Below are positions 1 through 8,695 of a stretch of DNA of 64,000 nucleotides, in pieces. This stretch comes from Prevotella multiformis DSM 16608 (lineage in GTDB: Bacteria; Bacteroidota; Bacteroidia; Bacteroidales; Bacteroidaceae). The translations under genes and the position numbers were made by a program. Below the pieces are notes generated by a model that had not been told where the DNA came from, did no database searches, and was given only the letters and a program-made list of their open reading frames with translations. The stretch covers positions 665,053 to 729,052 of the forward strand of contig NZ_GL872283.1 of the NCBI RefSeq assembly GCF_000191065.1, read 5' to 3'. Within the stretch, counting starts at the first letter, position 1; every line of letters begins with the position of its first letter.

Positions 1-507
1 CTGCCACGTGTCGCTTCTTTCATCGCCACGGCAAATGTTTCGGATGTCTTCAGCGACCCCAGCGGCTGCCGCCGTTTCATAGCGGTTACGCTGACGGCCC
101 CTGTCCGTCTGCCCGGGCACATAGACTATGATCAGCTCTATGCGCAGGCCGTCGCCGAGCTGGAGAGTGGCAGACGTTATTGGTTTGATGAGGCTGACAC
201 ACAGGCGATAATGCAAAATAACGTGCAGTATCAGCAGCGTACGCCTGCCGAGGCTCTCTTTTTCGAGTGTTTTTCCGTTCCGAAGGACTTAGTCAAGGGA
301 GCTTATATGACGGCCGCTTCCATCTTCAGCCTGCTCCACCAGCGGTACGGCAGTCAGCTGCGCCTGACGAGTCTTTCCCATTTCGGGCGTATGCTTGCCA
401 ATATCCCGAACCTCCAAAGCAAGCATTCCGCACATGGTACGGAATATTTTGTATCGGTACGTAGCAGTGCGGGGCTGACAGGCAGTCTGGCGTTGAATAG
501 AAAGTAG
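1..507 (+). CDS. VirE/DUF3874-type mobile-element protein, C-terminal part
   Basis: The frame is open from the first base and ends with TAG at 505-507, so only the last 168 residues are visible and the start lies outside the window. The visible part contains SFIATANVSD followed by DPSGCRRF, the end of the VirE/VapE-type P-loop ATPase region, then an alpha-helical tail with RYWFDE and AEALFFECF. This arrangement matches the DUF3874 tail of Bacteroides VirE proteins. In that family the proteins are carried on integrative or mobilisable elements and are thought to act in replication of the element. The neighbours are a broken Fic gene and an AT-rich accessory gene pair, which fits mobile DNA. 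Family assignment is fairly sure; the exact role is not known. Confidence 0.75.
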   Translation: MPRVASFIATANVSDVFSDPSGCRRFIAVTLTAPVRLPGHIDYDQLYAQAVAELESGRRYWFDEADTQAIMQNNVQYQQRTPAEALFFECFSVPKDLVKGAYMTAASIFSLLHQRYGSQLRLTSLSHFGRMLANIPNLQSKHSAHGTEYFVSVRSSAGLTGSLALNRK

Positions 508-874
508 GAACGGCGTTGCGAATGTTTTTAAGTTGCTGTCACTGCTGTCAGGTAGTGATACGTTGTAAGTAGTTTATAATGTGTGATTTACGTGAAGTGT
601 TAAAAGTGACAGCAGCAAGAAACAAACTTAACTTTTATATTTGGGTTAAAAGTAGGCTTATTAAGGTGTATTCTTGTATGAGAAAGTTTTGTTAATTCTC
701 CTATATATATGGATTTTTTGTGTTATCTTTGTGGAACGCTATCGAAGGGGGGAACATCAGCTAAGAGCCTACTTATGGAAGAACATAAATCACACATAAC
801 GTATCAATCAGTACTAACGATTGTGAAGAGTGGTAATAGCATTCCGTTGGCTTGAAAAATGATTAGCACCCCAG
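508..874. other. intergenic stretch between VirE gene and Fic remnant
   Basis: No convincing gene is present. A TAnnTTTG promoter box lies at 724-731. A 26-codon open frame starts at 775 (MEEHKSHITYQSV) and ends in TGA; it resembles nothing I can name and may be the start of a lost gene. An AGTAGGCTTA-like segment near 650 is echoed in inverted form (AGCCTACTT) near 766. The composition becomes AT-rich here, as in the genes that follow. Confidence 0.4.
724..731 (+). promoter_or_regulatory. -7 promoter box (TATCTTTG)
   Basis: TATCTTTG fits the Bacteroidetes -7 consensus TAnnTTTG. No clear TTTG -33 element sits at the usual 19-20 bp spacing. It would drive the 26-codon frame at 775 and the Fic remnant. 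Confidence 0.35.
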
Positions 875-1224
875 ATGGATAAAGTGTTAATTCAAGAAGT
901 TATATGATAACCGACTTTGAAGAATATTGCTCAACTTCGTTAAAGAGAAGCCGAATGCAGCCGAATTTATGCAACGTTGCTCATCCTTTTATGGAGGGTA
1001 ATGGTCGCAGTACTCGCATTTGGCTCGACCTCATGCTGAAGCGTTCTCTCAATCGGTGTGTGGATTGGAGTCAGATAGACAAGAACGAATATCTGACCGC
1101 CATGCGCGAGAATGTGTCTGATAGCACGCATATCAAGGCTTTGGTAAAGCCTGCACTCACCACCAAGATTGATGACCGAGAAATGTTTATGAAAGGTATT
1201 GATTATTCGTACTATTATGAATAA
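875..1224 (+). pseudogene. Fic/DOC family protein, decayed remnant
   Basis: The frame at 904-1224 carries the complete Fic core HPFMEGNGRSTR, in which His is the catalytic base and GNGR binds the phosphates, followed by the usual C-terminal helices ending SYYYE. Fic enzymes transfer AMP or related groups to target proteins. Here the N-terminal half is missing. Pieces of the helix that should come before the core lie in other frames (DKVLIQEVI at 875, EKPNAAEFMQR at 945), interrupted by stops and joined out of frame just before the HPF motif. Intact members of this family are about 200 residues. The gene is therefore broken by several small deletions, although a short protein from 904 with an intact core motif could still be made. 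Confidence 0.75.
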
Positions 1225-1300
1225 AGGTTGTAATTTAGCAGAATTACCTATCTAAGATGCAAGTGATTACAAGAAGAATATAATCATTTAGTATACTATT

Positions 1301-3193
1301 ATGGATTACTTTAAAGATAAAGAAATAGAAGAAGCGATGTTAAAATCTTGTTTGCTCTTTAATAGCAAAGAAATTAAGAGTAAGCGAAATGTCATATTTC
1401 AAAAATTTCTACTTTCACTCATTATAGGAGGTGGAGTGACTAGCCGGAAAGAAATAATGGAAAAGGTTACTACACAACACAAAGGTTTTTTTATAAATGA
1501 AGATAATATAGATTTTGCAATACAAGAGCTAGTTAAAAATAAATTTATTAAGGAAGAAAATGGGGTACTCACTCTTACAGAAGAATCTCAACAGGATGCG
1601 AAGAAGGATGTAAAACAGATTTCAGAACAGCAAAAGAAACTTATAGATGATATCTGTAAGATGGTACAAAAAGCTTATGGGAAAAAGATTAGTAATGAAA
1701 ATCAAGTAAAATCTAACATCAAAGAGTGTATTGATTATTATTATGTGGTAACTGGTCTCTCTTTCTTTGAACTAGATAAAAGAAAAGAAGCGACAGAGCT
1801 TCCTCAATTAGGAAAAATTGCATCGAATGGATTAAATTCCGGAGAAAAAGAAGAATTGTCAAATCAAATTATTTATACAATAGGTAGCGTCATAGAAAAA
1901 CCTACAGAGGAGCAAAAGAGCATTCTTGAACTTCTTGCTAGAACTTATATAACAATGCAAATAATGGATATAGACCCATTGTTAAGCGAATTTAAGAGTA
2001 CTTTAATAAGGGAAAAAGTCTTTATTTTAGATACTGATGTCCTCCTATACTTGGTTACAGATAAAGCATCATTGAGTAGACAATACAGAAAGATGATAGA
2101 GTTGCTTCAAAAGTGTGGTTGTAAAATCTATATACCGAATGAAATTATTACTGAAGTTTTTAATCATGCAGAAGCAGCTCAAAAAAGATACCCTTTTGTT
2201 TCATACTTAATTGACACAGAAGAAAACTTGGTAAGCCAAGAGTTTAAGAATGTTTTTATTGAAGACTACTACTATATTAAACAGTCAGATAAAGCAAACT
2301 GCCCTACCTGGAAAGTTTACATTAAAAATTATTTCTCTTCAACTCATGGTGTTGCTTTTATTAGTGAACAAATCAAAGATAAACTAGGTGAGAAAATTAA
2401 CTATGGTGTCATGCCTGAACCAGTTCAAGTAGATGAGAAGTTGTTGATGCAACTTACAGATGTATCTCTAGAAGAAACACGTAAAACAGAAAAAGCTCAA
2501 CATCGAGATGAAGATAAGAATCAAAATATTGCGAAAACTGATGCTCAATTATATTTAGAAATAAAAAAAATGAATGAGATAAACAATGAAAGGATAGGCA
2601 AAAAACAAGCAGATAGACAGGACTTGTTAAAAAACAAATACTATATTTTAACAAATTCGACAAGGGTTCATTATTGCGCTAAACAACTAGAAGTTAGTGC
2701 TAATATCTTATGTAAACCCGCTTCGTTAATGGCATATTTAGTTGAAACGGGATTAGTACAAGATGATCAAGTAAAGATACAAAGCTTATTTGAAAATCCA
2801 TTCCTACAACATACAGCAAAAACAATATGGAAAGATGTAGAACCCCTTTTAAAATTAGGAATAGAAATCACAGGGAAGAATATTATAACTATGCGATTCG
2901 ATTTACAAGATGAAATTAATAAACTCTTAACGAACCCGTCTGAAGAAGAATGCAATGAAATATATAAAAATACAAAACAAAAGGGTTACTCATTCTCTCC
3001 GATCATAGAATCAGCTAAAAAAGAAGCAGAATCTAATGAAAAGAAATCAAAAGAATTAGAAAAGCAAAATCGTGTTCTTCGAGACGAACTTTTAAAGGCA
3101 AAACAAATAATTGAAAAAAAAGATAGAGTTATTAACAAAAAGAAATATGAAAACCGAAAGGGTCTCAAAAAAAGAAAGTCAAAAAAGAAATGA
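1301..3193 (+). CDS. PIN-like nuclease-domain protein with coiled-coil basic tail
   Basis: This 630-residue protein of unknown function is strongly AT-rich and Lys-rich, unlike the core genes here. The N-terminus (about 1-110) looks like a winged-helix module (TSRKEIMEK, then ENGVLTLTEES). A PIN-like core starts at about 238: FILDTDVLLYL supplies Asp244 and Asp246, NEIITEVFNH supplies Glu281 and Glu285, and TDAQLYLEI supplies Asp414 ahead of a YYILTNS strand. The roughly 130-residue gap between the second and third acidic motifs is long for a PIN domain. Residues 560-630 form a charged coiled coil with a very basic end. PIN domains are Mg-dependent RNases, so RNA cleavage is inferred. The stop overlaps the start of the next gene (ATGA), so the two are translated together. 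A defence or toxin role is inference from context only. Confidence 0.6.
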   Translation: MDYFKDKEIEEAMLKSCLLFNSKEIKSKRNVIFQKFLLSLIIGGGVTSRKEIMEKVTTQHKGFFINEDNIDFAIQELVKNKFIKEENGVLTLTEESQQDAKKDVKQISEQQKKLIDDICKMVQKAYGKKISNENQVKSNIKECIDYYYVVTGLSFFELDKRKEATELPQLGKIASNGLNSGEKEELSNQIIYTIGSVIEKPTEEQKSILELLARTYITMQIMDIDPLLSEFKSTLIREKVFILDTDVLLYLVTDKASLSRQYRKMIELLQKCGCKIYIPNEIITEVFNHAEAAQKRYPFVSYLIDTEENLVSQEFKNVFIEDYYYIKQSDKANCPTWKVYIKNYFSSTHGVAFISEQIKDKLGEKINYGVMPEPVQVDEKLLMQLTDVSLEETRKTEKAQHRDEDKNQNIAKTDAQLYLEIKKMNEINNERIGKKQADRQDLLKNKYYILTNSTRVHYCAKQLEVSANILCKPASLMAYLVETGLVQDDQVKIQSLFENPFLQHTAKTIWKDVEPLLKLGIEITGKNIITMRFDLQDEINKLLTNPSEEECNEIYKNTKQKGYSFSPIIESAKKEAESNEKKSKELEKQNRVLRDELLKAKQIIEKKDRVINKKKYENRKGLKKRKSKKK

Positions 3194-3960
3194 AAAAGAT
3201 AAATGAATGGGATGAAAAAATCATTAAGATTATATTGGATCAGGGTTCTAATATGGTATTTACACTTGGAGAACTTTTAAAGCAATACTTTAATGATAAA
3301 GAATTAGCTCTTCTAATCTTAGCACCAACAAGAAAGGTATACACCTTGTACAATACAAAATGTAGAAGAGATGAGATATATTCATTGCTTGTAAAAATAA
3401 TTTCATTGATAGAAGCAATGGAAAAAGAAGGACTTGTGTATTGTTTAAGTAAAGAGCAGAACCAGATAATATATGCTCCTTCTGATACTAGTGTAGGAGT
3501 AGGCTCTGATGGGACAATATTAACAATAACTGGAGGGCAAATCATAATTGAAGGAAACACTGTCGTTCTAAAAGATGCTCAAGGCGATATTATACTTAAT
3601 GGCGAACTTGTCGTTGACCCTATTTTGAGTAAAGTTATATATTATTTTAATAGCGTGATTTATCCCTCTGATTCATTATATGAATTTAAAAAGAATAATT
3701 TCGTATCATTAGAAATTTTATCATATCAGAAAGAAGTGAAAGCAGCAAGGTGCAGTAGAAATCTAGCTTGGTTAGCCCTTATTATTTCATTATTTTCACC
3801 TTTGGGGATGACCTTCTTTAATAATGAGTTTTCCAAAATTGAAATACAGCAAGGGCAATACAAAACCATAATTATGAGAATGGATGATAATTTGCAAAAA
3901 ATGGACTCTCTGCTAGCTGTATCTAAATTCTTTATAAATAGTAAACCTAAGACAAGATGA
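3190..3960 (+). CDS. single-pass membrane protein paired with the PIN-like protein
   Basis: This 256-residue protein overlaps the PIN-like gene by four bases. I do not recognise a family. Residues 1-90 are helical and resemble a small winged-helix or adaptor domain. Residues 100-145 are a beta-rich segment (VGVGSDGTILTITGGQIII). One strong hydrophobic helix lies near 193-214 (LAWLALIISLFSPLGMTFF), followed by a short amphipathic tail. There is no signal peptide, so the likely topology is a cytoplasmic body anchored by a late membrane helix. The AT-rich composition matches its partner. A soluble putative nuclease translationally coupled to a membrane protein suggests a two-part system, but nothing in the sequence proves the function. 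Confidence 0.6.
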   Translation: MKKINEWDEKIIKIILDQGSNMVFTLGELLKQYFNDKELALLILAPTRKVYTLYNTKCRRDEIYSLLVKIISLIEAMEKEGLVYCLSKEQNQIIYAPSDTSVGVGSDGTILTITGGQIIIEGNTVVLKDAQGDIILNGELVVDPILSKVIYYFNSVIYPSDSLYEFKKNNFVSLEILSYQKEVKAARCSRNLAWLALIISLFSPLGMTFFNNEFSKIEIQQGQYKTIIMRMDDNLQKMDSLLAVSKFFINSKPKTR

Positions 3961-4054
3961 CCGTATTTGATAGTATGAGTGACATATCAAATAGACATCA
4001 ATAAGAATGGTAATATTCAATTTTATTTATACTTTATAAAACATACAGAAACAT

Positions 4055-4097
4055 AATCCAACCCGCAGCAACCCCTCCAGTTGCTGCGGGTTGGATT
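4055..4097. terminator. bidirectional terminator hairpin
   Basis: There is a perfect 18-bp inverted repeat (arms 4055-4072 and 4080-4097) with a 7-base loop. It lies between the converging membrane-protein gene and the fucosidase gene, so it can stop transcription from both sides. Confidence 0.85.
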
Positions 4098-4126
4098 TGA
4101 AAGATGATAAGTAGAGAGAATCTATA

Positions 4127-5428
4127 TCACAGTGTCAGCTCCACGATATAATCAATATCGGTGGGAACGGTATTGAGGTTGAGAGTGATGCCGTGGCCGG
4201 TTTTTGTGAAGTTGACACGCTGGTTGGTGCCGTAGACGGTGGCGGACTTCACCTTGTGGCTGCCGGTCGGGAGGAAGAGGCTGGTGTCCATACAGTTTAG
4301 GATGTGGATGTAGAGTTTGTTGCCTCGCTGCGTACTTACTCCCCAGTCGTGTGGGGCGATGATGCCGCCACGAGTGTTGTAGATGGTTTCGCCGTATTGG
4401 TTCAGCCATTTACCGATAGCCTGAAGGCGGTTGAGGGCAAGGGAGGGTAGTGCGCCCCCCGGTTCCGGGCCGATGTTGAGCAGGAGGTTGGCATTCTTTC
4501 CGGCAGCACGGACGAGCATCTGGATCAGCTCTTTCGGCGATTTATAGAGCGTGTCGGTAATCGAGTAGCCCCAGTGGTCGTTGATGGTCTGGCACGACTC
4601 GAGCGGCAGACGGCTGATGTCCTGCCCCGACAGTCCAGCCTTGTTTTCTCCCGGCAGGTCACGCTCGAAGATCTGAATATCCTCGCCGGCGTTGGGTGTC
4701 TGGTGGTGGTTGTTTCCGATGAGACACTGCGGCTGCAGCCGGTGGATCATGGCATACTGCTCCGTCAGCTGCCAGTCGAACGGTTTTGCATCGCTGTCAT
4801 GGTCCCACCAGCCATCGAACCATATAGCCCCGACAGGACCGTAGTTGGTTAACAGCTCCGTCAGCTGTGTATTCATGAAATGATAGTAGCTGTTCCAGTC
4901 GGCTTTCTCCTTGTCCCGGCCTGTCCCCAGTCCTGTACGTCCCTGCGGATAGTCCTCCCGTCCCCAGTCCAGGTGCGAGTAATACAGGTGCAGCTTGATG
5001 CCGTGCCGCTGGCAGGCAGCGGCCAGCTCTTTGATGATGTCCCGTTTGAACGGTGTTCCGTCCACGGTGTTGTATGTACTGGTCGCCGTCTTGAAGAGCG
5101 AGAAGCCGTCGTGGTGGCGTGTGGTGATGGTGATGTATTTTGCGCCGGCTGTCTTTATCGCCGATACCCATGCGTCGGCATCGAACTCGGAGGGGTAGAA
5201 TGTCTTTGCCAGCTTGGGGTATTCCCGGTGGTTGATGTTCCAGTTTGTCATCACCCATTCGCCCGCACCGATCATCGAGTAGAGTCCCCAGTGCAGGAAG
5301 ATGCCGAACTTCTCGTCCTGGAACTGTTCGCGTGCCTTGAGGTTCTCTGTTGTCGGCTTGTACGTTTCCTGTGCCATGCTGCAGAAGCCGGTCAGCAGGG
5401 CGGCAATCAATAGTAAGGTCTTCTTCAT
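4127..5428 (-). CDS. alpha-L-fucosidase, GH29
   Basis: This 433-residue exported glycoside hydrolase removes L-fucose from glycans, probably host or dietary fucosylated oligosaccharides. A signal peptide ends near CSMAQ (residues 1-20). The GH29 barrel begins with FGIFLHWGLYS (41-51) and RHHDGFSLF (104-112). The likely catalytic nucleophile is Asp205 in IWFDGWWD. The acid/base is probably a Glu in the 249-255 region (GED, FERD), as in GH29 members of the 1,3/1,4-fucosidase group; that subgroup call is inference. The C-terminal 80 residues form a small beta domain. The gene stands alone: a -7 box (TATCTTTG on the minus strand, 5467-5460) lies about 35 bases upstream and the hairpin at 4055-4097 lies downstream. 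Confidence 0.92.
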   Translation of the reverse strand: MKKTLLLIAALLTGFCSMAQETYKPTTENLKAREQFQDEKFGIFLHWGLYSMIGAGEWVMTNWNINHREYPKLAKTFYPSEFDADAWVSAIKTAGAKYITITTRHHDGFSLFKTATSTYNTVDGTPFKRDIIKELAAACQRHGIKLHLYYSHLDWGREDYPQGRTGLGTGRDKEKADWNSYYHFMNTQLTELLTNYGPVGAIWFDGWWDHDSDAKPFDWQLTEQYAMIHRLQPQCLIGNNHHQTPNAGEDIQIFERDLPGENKAGLSGQDISRLPLESCQTINDHWGYSITDTLYKSPKELIQMLVRAAGKNANLLLNIGPEPGGALPSLALNRLQAIGKWLNQYGETIYNTRGGIIAPHDWGVSTQRGNKLYIHILNCMDTSLFLPTGSHKVKSATVYGTNQRVNFTKTGHGITLNLNTVPTDIDYIVELTL

Positions 5429-5459
5429 GTTACGAATTTATAGTTTAGGTTTCTGCCGG

Positions 5460-5467
5460 CAAAGATA
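5460..5467 (-). promoter_or_regulatory. -7 box for the fucosidase gene
   Basis: TATCTTTG on the minus strand fits TAnnTTTG and is about 32 bases before the ATG at 5428. A heptamer repeat tract begins about 40 bases further upstream. Confidence 0.5.
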
Positions 5468-5506
5468 ATAAAAGTCCGGCAGATATGTATGGGAAATCGG
5501 GTTAAC

Positions 5507-5555
5507 TTTGAGATTTGAGGTTTGAGATTTGAGGTTTGAGGTTTGAGATTTGAGG
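5507..5555. repeat. seven tandem copies of heptamer TTTGAGR
   Basis: TTTGAGA and TTTGAGG units follow each other without interruption seven times, ending in TTTT. The tract lies between divergent promoters of the fucosidase gene (minus) and the DUF4840 lipoprotein gene (plus). Confidence 0.9.
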
Positions 5556-5625
5556 TTTTCCTCCAAGCTTGAGCAATCATCCTGTTTTTTAACAGTTATT
5601 GTGTGGGAAATACGCAGGGAATGTG

Positions 5626-5633
5626 TAAATTTG
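5626..5633 (+). promoter_or_regulatory. -7 box for the DUF4840 lipoprotein gene
   Basis: TAAATTTG matches TAnnTTTG and lies 40 bases before the ATG at 5674. A TTG at 5599-5601 could be a poorly spaced -33 element. Confidence 0.55.
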
Positions 5634-5673
5634 CGAGCAATAAACTTAAATGTGATAACCAAAACTTACTACA

Positions 5674-6285
5674 ATGAATAGAAACAAGTTGTTTATTTTA
5701 ATTCTTGCACTCGTAACGACTCTGTCTTTCACGTCCTGTCTGAGTGATGACTACGAAGACAAACAGATTTCACAGACAGAGCTGAAAGCAGCTTTACTGA
5801 CTATTCAGGGGAACTATCAGGGATGGCTGTTCTCTCATACCAGTGACGGTAAAAGCGGCAAGATAGAGAAGAAGGACTCCCTGCGCACTACCTGGGAAAT
5901 CAGGTCGGACTCTACGGTGCTGGTCAGGAATTTCCCCAGCAAGATGCTGGCCAACAACATCACCAATCTCGAGCTGAAGAAGGCCGTGGAGGCTCTGCCT
6001 GCCCGGGACATCAAGTGTGCTTTCAATATCTACAGTGTGAATCCGATTCTGTTTGATGTGGCACCGTTCCAGGTTGAACTGGGTAAACTGACCTATGGCG
6101 GCGAGACGCACAAAGTAGCCATCGGCTTCGCTTTCAGACGCAACCTGACGTTCGGCGGCTTCTATGCGCCAAAGAAACAGGTCGGTATACGCCTTATTGA
6201 GGGTGGCGTGATCATTGATGACAAGGTGCAGAGCGAATTTTACAAGGGGCTTGATTATTTCTATCTCCTGTCGGACGCAAAGTGA
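5674..6285 (+). CDS. DUF4840 family lipoprotein
   Basis: This 203-residue protein has a lipoprotein signal: a hydrophobic stretch ending in FTSC with Cys22 as the likely lipidated residue, followed by acidic residues (LSDDYED) that in Bacteroidetes often accompany surface export. The rest, with QGNYQGWLF and a C-terminal beta-rich part, resembles the DUF4840 family of Bacteroides and Prevotella. No enzymatic motif is visible. It is the first gene of a same-strand run with the DUF3316 protein and the S41 protease, about 90 bases ahead of the next start. Confidence 0.75.
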   Translation: MNRNKLFILILALVTTLSFTSCLSDDYEDKQISQTELKAALLTIQGNYQGWLFSHTSDGKSGKIEKKDSLRTTWEIRSDSTVLVRNFPSKMLANNITNLELKKAVEALPARDIKCAFNIYSVNPILFDVAPFQVELGKLTYGGETHKVAIGFAFRRNLTFGGFYAPKKQVGIRLIEGGVIIDDKVQSEFYKGLDYFYLLSDAK

Positions 6286-6377
6286 CATTCCTTGCAGTGT
6301 GTGACTGACATAGGCAGGGGCGCACAGACGGTGTGTCCCTGCTTTTGATACCCTCTTCCTGTTCCAAAAATCAACCC

Positions 6378-7196
6378 ATGAACCTGAAAACCTCCTTGCT
6401 GCCCGCTCTCTGTCTGCTGTTGTCTGTACCTGCCGTTGCACAGGATACCTTGCGCAGCCACAAGGTGATAACCAATGTGCAGATGCTCGGTATCGGCACC
6501 GTAAACGTACTCGACACTTACCTCTCGCCAGAAGAATACCGTGGCACGGAGCTGCGGTATGTCTCCCACTCTGTACGTGAGAACGGCAGCCGGCTGTCCC
6601 GTGAGCTGGTACACCAGGCCCAGCTGCTGTCGGTCCATAACCGGAAAGACAACAACAATGAACTTGGCGGTTTCTACAATTTCCAGTACAGCTGGCACTA
6701 TGCCCTCGGGGGGTGGGAGCTCGGCAAAGGAGAACTGTGCCTGAAGGCAGGCGGCGGCATTGATACAAGGCTCGGCTTCCTTTACAACACCCGCAATTCC
6801 AACAATCCCGCACAGGCTTACGGACAGGTGAATGTTGCCCCCGATGCCGTCGCCGCTTATCGTTTCCACCTTTGGAACTGTCCTTTCCAGCTGCGTTATG
6901 AGTTGCAGGCACCGCTCCTCGGACTGATGTTCTCACCCAATTACGGACAGAGCTATTACGAGATCTTCACCCGTGGAAACTACGACCACAACCTCGTTGT
7001 CACGACACCTGTCTCTGCTCCCTCCCTCCGTCAGCTGCTTACATTCGACTTCACGCTCCGCCATACGACCCTCCGCATCGGCTATCTGGGCGATTACCAG
7101 CAGGCAAAAGTCAACGGTCTGCGCCAGCACGTATGGAGCAGCCTCGTTGTACTGGGCATTGTACGTAAATTCTCCATCAACAAGATTATTCCATGA
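6378..7196 (+). CDS. DUF3316 family exported protein
   Basis: The protein has 272 residues from the ATG at 6378. An upstream in-frame start at 6333 would add 15 residues before an obvious signal peptide (MNLKTSLLPALC..AVAQ), so 6378 is preferred. The mature part is rich in alternating beta strands with aromatic residues and ends in a pattern (SSLVVLGIVRKF) like an outer-membrane beta-barrel closing strand. It resembles DUF3316 proteins of Bacteroidetes, whose function is unknown. Its TGA overlaps the ATG of the S41 protease gene by four bases, so the two are probably translated together. Confidence 0.75.
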   Translation: MNLKTSLLPALCLLLSVPAVAQDTLRSHKVITNVQMLGIGTVNVLDTYLSPEEYRGTELRYVSHSVRENGSRLSRELVHQAQLLSVHNRKDNNNELGGFYNFQYSWHYALGGWELGKGELCLKAGGGIDTRLGFLYNTRNSNNPAQAYGQVNVAPDAVAAYRFHLWNCPFQLRYELQAPLLGLMFSPNYGQSYYEIFTRGNYDHNLVVTTPVSAPSLRQLLTFDFTLRHTTLRIGYLGDYQQAKVNGLRQHVWSSLVVLGIVRKFSINKIIP

Positions 7197-8227
7197 GAAA
7201 GCTGTTCCATACGGTTCTGAAAACATCTATCTCCGCACTTACCCTGCTCGGTACGGTCACCGGCTGTGTTACGAATGACGAACTTCCCGATGATCCGCAG
7301 GGGAACTTCGAGGCGTTGTGGCGTATCATGGACGAGCATTACTGCTTCTTCTCGCAGAAAGGTGTTGACTGGCAGGAGGTACACAGCCGTTATGCCCGGC
7401 AGTTCGATGCGTCCATGACGGCGAAGCAGCAGTTCGAGGTGATGACCAATATGCTCTCCGAACTGAAGGACGGACACGTCAATCTGTACACCTCTTTCAA
7501 CCTCGGCCGCTATTGGGCCTGGCATGAGGATTACCCCAAGAACTATTCCGACTCACTTGAACGCAGGTATCTCAAGACCGACTATCTCATCGCAAGCGGG
7601 ATGGACTATACCATCCTTGACGACAACATCGGATACCTGCGCTGTGAAAGTTTCCAAAACGGCATCGGTGCAGGCAACCTGGATGATATTCTCCTTCACC
7701 TGCAGCCCTGCCGGGGACTGATCGTGGATGTCCGCAACAATGGCGGAGGCAACGTGAACAATGCGGAGGAACTGGCAGCCCGCTTTACGAACGAGGAGCT
7801 GCTTGTGGGCTATATGCAGCACAAGACGGGGAAGGGGCATGACGACTTCTCTTCGTTGCGTCCGGAATATCTGAAGCCGGGACGTGGGGTGCGTTGGCAG
7901 AAACCGGTTGTCGTACTGACCAACCGCAGCGTCTTCTCGGCTGCCAACGAGTTTGTGAAGTATATGAAGTGCTGTCCCGGTGTTACTGTTGTAGGCGACC
8001 GTACCGGCGGCGGTGCCGGTCTGCCTTTCTCTTCTGAACTTCCCAATGGGTGGGGTGTCCGCTTCTCCGCCTGTCCGATGTACGACCGTGACAGGAAGAT
8101 GACCGAGTTCGGTATTGATCCCGATCATAAGGTAGACCTCACCTCCGAGGATTTCGCACGAGGCAGAGATACGATTATCGAGTTTGCAAGGGAGCTGCTG
8201 AAGACCTCACCCAACCCCTCTAAATAA
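7193..8227 (+). CDS. S41 family peptidase, lipoprotein
   Basis: This 344-residue tail-specific-protease-type enzyme overlaps the DUF3316 gene by four bases. The N-terminus carries a lipobox-like TVTGC with Cys25, so it is probably anchored to a membrane facing the periplasm or outside. The S41 core is recognisable from LKDGHVNLY, GLIVDVRNNGGG (176-187) and NRSVFSAANEFV, in which Ser249 is the expected nucleophile. No PDZ domain is evident, which places it among the short S41 proteases common in Bacteroidetes. The end of the family signature, GDRTGGGAG, is also present. The substrate is unknown; coupling to the DUF3316 protein suggests a shared envelope role. Confidence 0.88.
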   Translation: MRKLFHTVLKTSISALTLLGTVTGCVTNDELPDDPQGNFEALWRIMDEHYCFFSQKGVDWQEVHSRYARQFDASMTAKQQFEVMTNMLSELKDGHVNLYTSFNLGRYWAWHEDYPKNYSDSLERRYLKTDYLIASGMDYTILDDNIGYLRCESFQNGIGAGNLDDILLHLQPCRGLIVDVRNNGGGNVNNAEELAARFTNEELLVGYMQHKTGKGHDDFSSLRPEYLKPGRGVRWQKPVVVLTNRSVFSAANEFVKYMKCCPGVTVVGDRTGGGAGLPFSSELPNGWGVRFSACPMYDRDRKMTEFGIDPDHKVDLTSEDFARGRDTIIEFARELLKTSPNPSK

Positions 8228-8440
8228 GGGAAGCGCATCATGGAAGCCGGGCAGGACAGTTCTGTTACCGCTCATCCGGCCTGTTCCCCTTAAGGTCTGG
8301 CTCTGCCTGCCGTCATCCCTTACTCATTGGCTGCCACGTACTCCCCCCCTCCTCGGGAGCGAGTGGAGAAGTATAGACCTTTGTGGGAGATTCAGCTACT
8401 GCTGCTGACTCGAAACAGCTGGAAAAGATGTTCGCAAACA

Positions 8441-8472
8441 TTTGGCTGTTTCTTAAACATTCCGTAACTTTG
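8441..8472 (+). promoter_or_regulatory. promoter of tRNA-Leu
   Basis: TTTG at 8441-8444, a 20-base spacer and TAACTTTG at 8465-8472 give a near-ideal Bacteroidetes promoter ending 10 bases before the tRNA. Confidence 0.85.
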
Positions 8473-8482
8473 CAGCCGTTAT

Positions 8483-8564
8483 GCGCCTGTGGCGGAATTG
8501 GTAGACGCGCTAGACTTAGGATCTAGTAACTTACGTTGTGCAGGTTCGAGTCCTGTCAGGCGCA
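8483..8564 (+). tRNA. tRNA-Leu (anticodon TAG)
   Basis: The gene is 82 bases. The acceptor arms GCGCCTG and CAGGCGC pair perfectly and A8564 is the discriminator base. The anticodon stem CTAGA/TCTAG encloses the loop CTTAGGA, giving anticodon TAG. The long variable arm (ACTTACGTTGT region) and the GGTTCGAGTCC T-arm are those of a class II leucine tRNA. CCA is not encoded. Confidence 0.95.
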
Positions 8565-8565
8565 C

Positions 8566-8610
8566 AGCAAAATACCGGATGATTGCCAGACAATCATCCG
8601 GTATTTTGCT
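8566..8610 (+). terminator. terminator after tRNA-Leu
   Basis: There is a perfect 20-bp inverted repeat (8566-8585 and 8591-8610) with a 5-base loop two bases after the tRNA. The right arm runs into TTTTGCTTATG. Confidence 0.85.
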
Positions 8611-8695
8611 TATGATAGTTTGGGAAGCACATAACCTCCTTATATTATAGGTGTTATAAACCTATGCGGCATCAGATTTACCAGCAGGTTTTGTC

